In this document: in pieces, positions 6,577 through 11,358 of the stretch
Layout of the letters: each line of letters starts with the position of its first letter
Position numbering within the stretch: position 1 is the stretch's first letter
Assembly: GCA_964579415.1 (NCBI GenBank)
Contig: CAZOGW010000100.1
Location: 1 to 11,358 of the forward strand
From: CAZOGW01 sp964579415
GTDB lineage: Bacteria; Actinomycetota; Acidimicrobiia; Spongiisociales; UBA5794
DNA length: 11,358 nt
Direction of reading: 5' to 3'
The notes under the pieces: model-generated
What the model was told of the DNA's origin: nothing
Databases searched by the model: none
The model's input: only the letters and a program-made list of their open reading frames with translations
Program-made: the position numbers and the translations under genes

Positions 6577-7223
6577 CTCTCCACCTCGATGTTGCCCGCG
6601 GTCACGTTGAGATCCAGCGTCAGCGTCACCGGCCCGGTGTCGAACCCGTCGCTGGTGTAGGTGCGGCTGGCGCCGAGGCCGTCCGAGCGCTCTCCCAGCA
6701 GGTCGACCTGCCCGACATGGGCCACCGCCTCGATGTCGACGGGGATGCCGGCGGGCAGCAACACCCGCATCTCGCCGGCACCGACCGACGCGGTGACCGC
6801 GGCCGATTCGTCGAGGGTGAGGTCACTGAAGTCGAGGACCATGTCCCCGACGCCCAGGTAGTAGTTGTCGGCGAGTTCGACCTGTTCGGTGACGCGGATC
6901 TGACGTTGTCCGATTCCTCCTTCGAAGGCATCCGGCGGTGTCACCGCCACCGCCAGCATCATCAGGGTGACGAATATGCCGAGGACGGTCAGCCCGGTGT
7001 TGGCGTGTCCCTGCAGCGCCCCGATGATGAGTGCCACCCCGATGGCGGCGAGGATCGCCGGCACGACTACGGCGAACCGCACCTCGACGATGTCGAGTGC
7101 GGCGAGTAGCCACAGGCCGCCGATGGTGATCGCCAGCGCCCCGGTGAGGACGATGCCACGGGTCGGCCGTGGGGGTGGGGTCGTTTCGGTCGGGGGTCGT
7201 TCCAGTGTTGGTGATGTCGTCAT
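6573..7223 (-). CDS. LiaF-like membrane protein (envelope-stress/antibiotic-response family)
   Basis: 216 aa. After a Pro/Thr-rich start come three hydrophobic helices (about 25-43, 49-69, 77-95), then a beta-rich C-terminal domain (about 105-216) with repeated short strands. These include SVGAGEMRVLLPAGIPVDIE (147-166) and HVGQVDLLG, matching the LiaF C-terminal/cell-wall-active antibiotic response pattern. In Firmicutes LiaF restrains a sensor kinase; here no kinase or regulator gene is adjacent, so the partner is unknown. Both ends overlap neighbours by ATGA (7220-7223 and 6573-6576), showing a tightly coupled operon with the PspC protein upstream and the small membrane protein downstream. 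Confidence 0.75.
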   Translation of the reverse strand: MTTSPTLERPPTETTPPPRPTRGIVLTGALAITIGGLWLLAALDIVEVRFAVVVPAILAAIGVALIIGALQGHANTGLTVLGIFVTLMMLAVAVTPPDAFEGGIGQRQIRVTEQVELADNYYLGVGDMVLDFSDLTLDESAAVTASVGAGEMRVLLPAGIPVDIEAVAHVGQVDLLGERSDGLGASRTYTSDGFDTGPVTLTLDLNVTAGNIEVER

Positions 7224-7639
7224 CGTCGACTCCCCAGGTAGATGAGTCCGACACCGGCGCCCACCACGGTCAGCGGCCAGGCCACCTGGTCGAACCAGGG
7301 GACGTACATGCTGAGCAGCAGCATCAGGCCGATACCGACCAGAACCACGCCCAGCAGGCCAAGCCCGCCGGCGCCGATGCCCTCGGGCCGGGCGACGATG
7401 ATCTCACCCGGCTGTTCCTTGGCGATCACGATCCAGGACACCAGGTAGATGAGGACACCGGCGCCGCCGGCGAGCGTCACCGCCACGAACCCGAGCCGGA
7501 ACCAGAGGGGGTCGACGTCGAAGTAGCGTCCCAGCCCGCCGCAGACGCCGGCGATCATGCTGTCCTGGGTGCTGCGACGCAGGCGCGGCTGTACCGCCGG
7601 TGACTCGGTGGTGTGGGGAACCACCTCTGTCTGCGTCAT
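7220..7639 (-). CDS. PspC-domain membrane protein
   Basis: 139 aa, first gene of the three-gene operon. The PspC domain (about 18-74) is typical: RLRRSTQDSMIAGVCGGLGR then YFDVDPLWFRLGFV, leading into a transmembrane helix (about 48-72) that ends IVIAKEQ. Two more hydrophobic segments (about 89-110 and 117-136) follow, as in actinobacterial PspC proteins that carry an extra LiaI-like region. PspC proteins sense or respond to membrane and envelope stress; pairing with a LiaF-like protein fits that. AAAGGAGG (7645-7652) lies five bases before the ATG, an excellent ribosome binding site, so expression may be high when the operon is on. No pspA or regulator gene lies within this window. Confidence 0.88.
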   Translation of the reverse strand: MTQTEVVPHTTESPAVQPRLRRSTQDSMIAGVCGGLGRYFDVDPLWFRLGFVAVTLAGGAGVLIYLVSWIVIAKEQPGEIIVARPEGIGAGGLGLLGVVLVGIGLMLLLSMYVPWFDQVAWPLTVVGAGVGLIYLGSRR

Positions 7640-7664
7640 GTGAGCCTCCTTTCACGAGCTCTGT

Positions 7665-7688
7665 GACGAGCCTGCCGGGCGGGGTCCC
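7665..7688 (-). promoter_or_regulatory. Possible ECF-sigma-type promoter of the PspC operon
   Basis: On the minus strand GGGAC (7688-7684) and CGTC (7668-7665) are separated by 15 bp, loosely like the GGAAC/CGTT elements used by actinobacterial ECF sigma factors. No good sigma-70 pair is seen in 7653-7769. The match is inexact and the spacing slightly short. Confidence 0.2.
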
Positions 7689-7715
7689 GCGCTTAAAGGG
7701 CCGAACGTCACACGA

Positions 7716-7744
7716 CGGCGGACCGGACGTTGACATGTCCGCCG
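7716..7744 (-). terminator. Probable hairpin terminator of the protease gene
   Basis: An 8-bp perfect stem (7716-7723 with 7737-7744) and a 13-base loop, 26 bp downstream of the protease stop. A competing 7-bp stem (7718-7724 with 7746-7752) overlaps it. There is no U-tract. It separates the protease from the PspC operon, which is read in the same direction. Confidence 0.4.
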
Positions 7745-7769
7745 CGGTCCGCACCGACGCCGGGGCTCG

Positions 7770-9614
7770 TCAGGGGTTGCCGGGCCCGAAGTCCGGGACC
7801 TCGGTGAAGAACACGGCGGCGATCTCGGGGGCCACCTCGGGCAGCGGGGAGGCCAGGTCGGCTACGGGGAGTTCCAGCTCGCCCCCGGGGGCCGACGACA
7901 GGAACCCCGGATCGAACCGGTCGGCCTCCAGGCTGGGAAACGCCTGAGCGAACAGCGTGGGTGTCCCGGTGATGGAGAAGCTCCCTGCATACGGCAGGGA
8001 CGTGTCGAACCCGAGGGAGGCGAGCCCGGCGCAGGCCCGCGCCAGCGCGCCTCCGTCGCCGGGATCGTTGAGCACCACCGACGCCGAGATCGGCGCCTCG
8101 GCGGCAGTGCCGTCGGTAGCGGTGCTGTCGGCGGCCGGTGTCTGGTCGGAGCCGTCTCCGTTGTGCAGGGCGGCGTGGACGACGGCGGCGTGGGCGTCGA
8201 CGAGGCCGGCGCCGGTGGCCAGGTCATAGCCCGGGCCGGCGCTGTTGCCGAACCGGGCGTGGTTGGTGCCGTTGGTGACATCGGTGGCGGTGGACATGAG
8301 GATGGAGCGGGTGGCGGCTGGCGTGAGCTCCTCGTTGGCCTGCAGCACCAGGGCTGCCGCACCGGCGAGTTGCGGGGCGGCGGCCGAGGTGCCGGAGAAG
8401 GCGGCCCAGCCGTCGTCGGGAGCGGTCTCGTCGCCGTCGGGGTGGGTGCCCCCGGCGAGGTCGCGGTCGATGTCGTCGCCCGGCTCGACCGGCAGCATGA
8501 TGTAGGCCGCCCGGGGCACCATCCCCACCAGCCCGGACAGGTCGGGGACGTTGCGGCCGGAGTAGATCCTGCTGGCGAACCCGCTGGCATAGGTGGAGGC
8601 CTGGAGGCCTCCGGTGTCGTCCATGAACACCCCGCCGGCGGAGACGACGTCGGGGTGCTGCCCCGGGAAGCCCCAGTGCCCGTTGCCGGCGGAGAACACC
8701 ACCACGATCCCCTCGGCGACGGCCAGCGCGATCGCCGCCGCCAGCGCCTGCTGGGCCGCGCTCAGGGGCGGATCGGACCGGTCGGAGCCCCAGCTACACG
8801 AGATGACACGCGGCCCGAGCGCCACCGCGGCGTTGAAGGCGCCCAGGGAGTTGGTGAAGCTCATCTTCACCATGGTGAACTCGACGTCGGGGGCGACGGC
8901 GAGCAGGTTGGCCGACTCGCCGGTGCCGTGTCCGGACTCGTCCCGTTCCGCATCGGTGGCGCCGGGCCCGAGCACCACCGGGTTCACGTTGTAGCCGCGG
9001 GTGGTGAAGAAGGGATGGCGGTACCACCCGGAGTCGACCATGGCGACGTGGACACCGCGCCCGGTGTGGCCGCCGCGGTGGGCATGCTCCGCCCCGGTGC
9101 CGGCGGCGATGTCGCCCGGGACCCGCAGGTGCCAGTACCCCTTGGCGGGGGCGAAGGGGGAGGGGCCCATCCAGTACACCGGCTCTTCGATGGCGACGCC
9201 CTCGAGAACGTCGCCGAACTCGGTGCCCGCCGTCTCGATGAGCCCGGGCACGTCGCTGGCGGGGTTCTCCACGAAGGTGGCGGTACCCACCACCTGGCCC
9301 GGCTTGAGGACCGGCCGCTCCTCGGGCTGCAGGGTCACCCCGAACACCGCGTCGTACAGGTCGGGCGGCCCGGCGATGTTTACCGTCTGCGGTGACACGC
9401 CGAGCACGTCGAAGCCCGCATCCAGTAGCCGGGCCACCGCCTGGAGCGTCGCCCCCTCGTCCGAGACAAAATCCTGGGCCTCGTCGGCGGTCACCGGCCG
9501 CCACGTCTCGAACACCGACTCAGGGCCGACCGACCGGGGCGAAGCGTTGGCGTAGATCAGTTCGGGCAGTTGGGGTTCCCCGTCGCGGAGCCCACCGGAG
9601 CTGATTATGGCCAT
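7770..9614 (-). CDS. Subtilisin-family (S8) serine protease with N- and C-terminal prodomain-like modules
   Basis: 614 aa. The S8 catalytic set is complete: Asp194 (AMVDSGW), His229 (SGHGT), oxyanion Asn311 (SAGNGHWG) and Ser410 (FSGTSAAAP). The catalytic domain spans about 165-480. The first 160 residues look like an inhibitory propeptide, with LLDAGFDVLGVSPQTVNIAG then PPDLYDAVFGV recalling the pro-kumamolisin fold. A similar stretch recurs near the C-terminus (about 523-562: LASLGFD, SFSITGTPTLFAQAF), after an Ala/Thr/Asp-rich linker at 485-508. No signal peptide or transmembrane helix is visible, so it may act in the cytoplasm or leave by an unusual route; substrate unknown. AAGGGAGAG six bases before the ATG supports the start. 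Monocistronic, with a likely promoter at 9665-9693 and a hairpin after the stop. Confidence 0.9.
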   Translation of the reverse strand: MAIISSGGLRDGEPQLPELIYANASPRSVGPESVFETWRPVTADEAQDFVSDEGATLQAVARLLDAGFDVLGVSPQTVNIAGPPDLYDAVFGVTLQPEERPVLKPGQVVGTATFVENPASDVPGLIETAGTEFGDVLEGVAIEEPVYWMGPSPFAPAKGYWHLRVPGDIAAGTGAEHAHRGGHTGRGVHVAMVDSGWYRHPFFTTRGYNVNPVVLGPGATDAERDESGHGTGESANLLAVAPDVEFTMVKMSFTNSLGAFNAAVALGPRVISCSWGSDRSDPPLSAAQQALAAAIALAVAEGIVVVFSAGNGHWGFPGQHPDVVSAGGVFMDDTGGLQASTYASGFASRIYSGRNVPDLSGLVGMVPRAAYIMLPVEPGDDIDRDLAGGTHPDGDETAPDDGWAAFSGTSAAAPQLAGAAALVLQANEELTPAATRSILMSTATDVTNGTNHARFGNSAGPGYDLATGAGLVDAHAAVVHAALHNGDGSDQTPAADSTATDGTAAEAPISASVVLNDPGDGGALARACAGLASLGFDTSLPYAGSFSITGTPTLFAQAFPSLEADRFDPGFLSSAPGGELELPVADLASPLPEVAPEIAAVFFTEVPDFGPGNP

Positions 9615-9664
9615 GGCTCACTCTCCCTTCGTGCAGGCGTGCCGCGCACACCGCCCTCACCCGA

Positions 9665-9693
9665 GGTCTACTCCTCCCCGGTTGGTGTGTCAA
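9665..9693 (-). promoter_or_regulatory. Likely sigma-70-type promoter of the protease gene
   Basis: A perfect TTGACA -35 (9693-9688, minus strand), 17-bp spacer and TAGACC as a partial -10 (9670-9665). Transcription would start about 45 bases before the protease ATG. The -35 and spacing are good; the -10 lacks the final T. Confidence 0.45.
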
Positions 9694-9787
9694 CGCCGGG
9701 TCGCGCCATCACTCGTCGACCGATCGAACCCGGCCGCGAACGTGCGGTAACGCTGCCGCTCAGGCACAATCGCAGTGGCCATCAGGC

Positions 9788-9794
9788 AGGAGGG
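9788..9794 (+). promoter_or_regulatory. Ribosome binding site that sets the deaminase start
   Basis: AGGAGGG ends three bases before GTG 9798. The alternative ATG at 9822 has no comparable site, and starts further upstream (the frame is open back to 9570) would run through the protease promoter region. Confidence 0.7.
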
Positions 9795-9797
9795 AAC

Positions 9798-10250
9798 GTG
9801 GCAACCAGCGAGGATCACGGGATGGAAGCGGCGATCGACGAGGCCCGTGCCGGCCTCGCAGAAGGCGGTATCCCCATCGGCTCGGCACTGGTGATCGACG
9901 GCGAGATCGTGGGGCGGGGCCACAACCGGCGGGTGCAGTCGGGCTCGGCGATCCTCCACGGCGAGATGGACGCCCTGGAGCGTGCCGGCCGCCTCCCCGC
10001 CTCCGCCTACCGTCGGGCCACCATCTACACGACGCTGTCGCCGTGCGACATGTGCTCCGGCGCCATCCTCCTCTATGGCATCCCGCGGGTGGTGGTGGGG
10101 GAGAACCGGACCTTCCTCGGCGCCGAAGACCACCTGCGTTCCCGCGGCGTGTCCGTGGAGGTGGTCGACGATCCCCGCTGCGTCACGCTCATGGAGACGT
10201 TCATCGCGGCCAACCCCGGCCTGTGGAACGAAGACATCGGCGCGGAGTGA
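9798..10250 (+). CDS. Cytosine deaminase, yeast Fcy1-like (CDA/CMP-dCMP deaminase fold)
   Basis: Cytoplasmic zinc enzyme of 150 aa predicted to convert cytosine to uracil plus ammonia in pyrimidine salvage. Zinc ligands and catalytic acid are plain: His54 and Glu56 in LHGEMDALE, Cys83 and Cys86 in SPCDMCSGA. The match to yeast Fcy1 from memory is strong over the whole chain: GGIPIGSAL, GRGHNRR, YTTLSPCDMC, YGIPRVVVGEN and VVDDPRC. It also includes the C-terminal tail LWNEDIG, whose Trp143 and Asp146 correspond to the Fcy1 residues that shape the base pocket. This differs from the amidohydrolase CodA of E. coli. Other nucleobase deaminations are possible but less likely. The stop overlaps the next gene as GTGA. 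Divergent from the protease. Confidence 0.88.
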   Translation: MATSEDHGMEAAIDEARAGLAEGGIPIGSALVIDGEIVGRGHNRRVQSGSAILHGEMDALERAGRLPASAYRRATIYTTLSPCDMCSGAILLYGIPRVVVGENRTFLGAEDHLRSRGVSVEVVDDPRCVTLMETFIAANPGLWNEDIGAE

Positions 10251-10882
10251 CGACACCGGCGCCTCCCCCGGGCACCACCGGCTGGCGCGGCGACCTCGTC
10301 GCTCTGGTCCTGGTGCTGGTGGCCAGCCTGCTGCTCGGCGGAGCGACGTCGTGGGCGCAGGGCCTGCTGCCCGGGCCGCTCGCCCCGCTCGCCAACTCGG
10401 CGACCGGTTGGACGCTGATCGCCGCGCTGCTGGTGTGGTGGGCGGGGCGTGGCACCGTTGTGTCCGCCGTCCTCGGCCTGGTGAGCTTCGTAGCCCTCGT
10501 CACCGGCTACACCGTCGCCTCCGGGCTCCGCGGTCTCCACTACGACCCGGTTAGGTTCACCGCCATCGGCATTGCCGTCGGCCCCTTCGTCGGAGTGGCC
10601 GCCTCCTGGTTGCGACGTACCGGATGGCCCGCCGCGCTCGGCGCCGGGCTCCTGGCCGGCATCGCCGTGGGGGAGTCCATCTACGGGCTCACGGCGATCG
10701 CCGACACCACCGGCCGCCTCTACTGGATCCTGGCGGGCGTGCTCGGCGTGGTCCTGCTGGTCCGGGTCCTCGCGACACGCGTCCCGGAGGCGCGGGCCCG
10801 GCTCGCCGGTATCGGGCTCGCCGCTGCGGTCGCCACTGCCTTCAACGTCGCCTACCGGCTCGCCGGCTCCTGGTCGGTGTGA
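10247..10882 (+). CDS. Polytopic membrane protein of unknown function (possibly DUF6518-like)
   Basis: 211 aa with six to seven predicted transmembrane helices (about 17-37, 52-66, 69-93, 104-121, 128-148, 157-175, 184-205). The segment GPLAPLANSATGWTLIAALL recalls the small-molecule-independent DUF6518 family of actinobacterial membrane proteins, but I hold this loosely. The GTG start overlaps the deaminase stop as GTGA (10247-10250). No separate ribosome binding site is clear, so translation is probably coupled to the deaminase. The reading frame is open further upstream (to 10043), but that part lies entirely inside the deaminase gene and encodes Arg/Pro-rich nonsense. No nucleobase-transporter signature is seen, so a functional link with the deaminase is only suggested by the overlap. 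Confidence 0.75.
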   Translation: MTTPAPPPGTTGWRGDLVALVLVLVASLLLGGATSWAQGLLPGPLAPLANSATGWTLIAALLVWWAGRGTVVSAVLGLVSFVALVTGYTVASGLRGLHYDPVRFTAIGIAVGPFVGVAASWLRRTGWPAALGAGLLAGIAVGESIYGLTAIADTTGRLYWILAGVLGVVLLVRVLATRVPEARARLAGIGLAAAVATAFNVAYRLAGSWSV

Positions 10883-10956
10883 AGGGTGCCCGGCCGGCCC
10901 GCCACTACCATGTGACAGCACCAGGGCCAGGCCGGAACCACCGGGCCGACGCCTCT

Positions 10957-11030
10957 GGGCCCGTAGCTCAGTCGGTTAGAGCAGCGGACTCATAATCCGT
11001 AGGTCGCAGGTTCGAGTCCTGCCGGGCCCA
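10957..11030 (+). tRNA. tRNA with CAU anticodon: tRNA-Met (elongator) or tRNA-Ile2
   Basis: A full cloverleaf: 7-bp acceptor (10957-10963 with 11023-11029), D-arm with GCTC/GAGC, anticodon stem 10984-10988 with 10996-11000, loop CTCATAA with anticodon CAT at 10991-10993, variable loop, T-arm GCAGG/CCTGC with TTCGAGT loop, discriminator A at 11030. CCA is not encoded (the next bases are CCC). The paired 1-72 position (G-C) excludes initiator tRNA. C4-G69 and C5-G68 are the acceptor pairs I recall as favouring the TilS-modified tRNA-Ile2, which reads AUA after lysidine modification. Elongator Met remains possible. Confidence 0.93.
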
Positions 11031-11156
11031 CCCAAGGTTCCTCTCGTGAACACGCGACACGGCATGATGAGGTGTCCGTGCTCCGTCTTCTCGCGTGGCG
11101 GGGCTGCTGTGATGGTCGCGAAGGGCTCGGCGAGGGTTGGGCGTACATGCGGCGGT
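11031..11156. other. Intergenic sequence after the tRNA, no feature recognised
   Basis: No coding pattern, hairpin terminator or repeat of note is seen here. A minus-strand frame reading back into the tRNA gives the common spurious tRNA-shadow peptide RTRTCDLRI and is not a gene. Together with the stretch to 11358 this is the longest part of the window without an intact gene. Confidence 0.5.
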
Positions 11157-11358
11157 TTAGGTGAGGAGCAGCAGGCTGTCTTGAAGGAACGCATGGGCCG
11201 CCCGTGCGTTGCCATCATGCTCCGCGAGGCGACTTTCGATGTCCGCGAGGCCGGCCCTGTCGGGTCGGCTCGTGTGGGCGACCCCTGATATCGTTCGCCG
11301 ACTATGTCGGCGAGCGCAGCGATTCGCACGGGGATGCCTTCGATCTCAGCCACGACAT
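11157..11358 (-). pseudogene. Frameshifted 3' remnant of a possible nucleotidyltransferase-like gene
   Basis: Entering from the right edge, one minus-strand frame reads VAEIEGIPVRIAALADIV, the kind of late motif that precedes an SKxxxxRPKD-type helix in small nucleotidyltransferase-fold proteins. That pattern then breaks near 11270-11300. In a neighbouring frame a plausible continuation follows (SRPDRAGLADIESRLAEHDG, then RAAHAFLQDSLLLLT), ending at TAA (11157-11159). Read together they look like one C-terminus broken by a frameshift. The 5' part lies outside the window. Family naming is tentative, since only about 65 residues are visible. A sequencing error or chance coding-like sequence could also explain it. 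Confidence 0.35.

Noticed and set aside
7730..7735. TTGACA on the plus strand between the PspC operon and the protease
   Set aside because: No -10 follows at a suitable distance and no plus-strand gene lies downstream. It falls inside the loop of the protease terminator hairpin.
8163..9395. 410-aa plus-strand open frame opposite the protease
   Set aside because: Gly/Val/Glu/Asp-rich antisense shadow of the catalytic domain, with no domain recognised.
10073..10921. 282-aa minus-strand frame over the deaminase end and the membrane protein
   Set aside because: Antisense to two supported genes; composition is Gly/Asp/Arg/His-rich and no motif is seen.
10976..11353. 125-aa minus-strand frame ending in the tRNA
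   Set aside because: Its C-terminus RTRTCDLRI is the well-known translation of an antisense tRNA. The N-terminal part is treated separately as a possible gene remnant.

Overview
The window is GC-rich throughout, with strong G/C at third codon positions, GTG starts beside ATG, AGGAGG-type ribosome binding sites and short gene overlaps. This fits a high-GC actinobacterium. An uncultured Acidimicrobiia-type lineage is my guess from codon style and gene content; no rRNA or marker gene here proves it. I see no phage genes, insertion sequences or CRISPR array. Most content reads as ordinary chromosome, with one possible gene remnant beside a tRNA at the right edge.

Layout, left to right. Bases 1-137 hold two related GC-rich hairpins and a 7-bp tandem repeat, followed by a small hot-dog thioesterase (+). 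A strong shared hairpin terminator (622-645) separates it from a convergent gene for a secreted 5'-nucleotidase-type metallophosphoesterase (672-2492, -). A divergent intergenic region with leader hairpins leads into an RmlB-like NDP-sugar 4,6-dehydratase (2730-3731, +) whose usual catalytic aspartate is a cysteine. It converges on a large SLC12-like cation-chloride cotransporter homologue (3747-6257, -), and a TACGTAC heptamer array forms the junction and supplies the transporter's stop codon. Upstream of the transporter, past another strong hairpin, is a tight three-gene minus-strand operon (6379-7639). It encodes a PspC-domain protein, a LiaF-like membrane protein and a small two-helix membrane protein, joined by two ATGA overlaps; this looks like an envelope-stress module. 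Next is a subtilisin-family protease (7770-9614, -) with the full Asp/His/Asn/Ser set, no signal peptide and prodomain-like modules at both ends. Divergent from it is a yeast-Fcy1-like cytosine deaminase (9798-10250, +), overlapped by GTGA with a polytopic membrane protein (10247-10882). A CAU-anticodon tRNA (10957-11030) follows. The last 200 bases carry what may be the frameshifted end of a nucleotidyltransferase-like gene on the minus strand.

The genes form small independent units rather than one pathway. Several act at the cell surface or membrane (nucleotidase, cotransporter, PspC/LiaF module, membrane protein), and two touch nucleotide salvage (secreted 5'-nucleotidase and cytosine deaminase), but nothing shows that they are co-regulated. 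I did not find a clear new multi-gene system. The most unusual items are the double-prodomain intracellular-type subtilase, the Asp-to-Cys dehydratase, the altered metal ligands of the nucleotidase, and the recurring 7-bp repeats.
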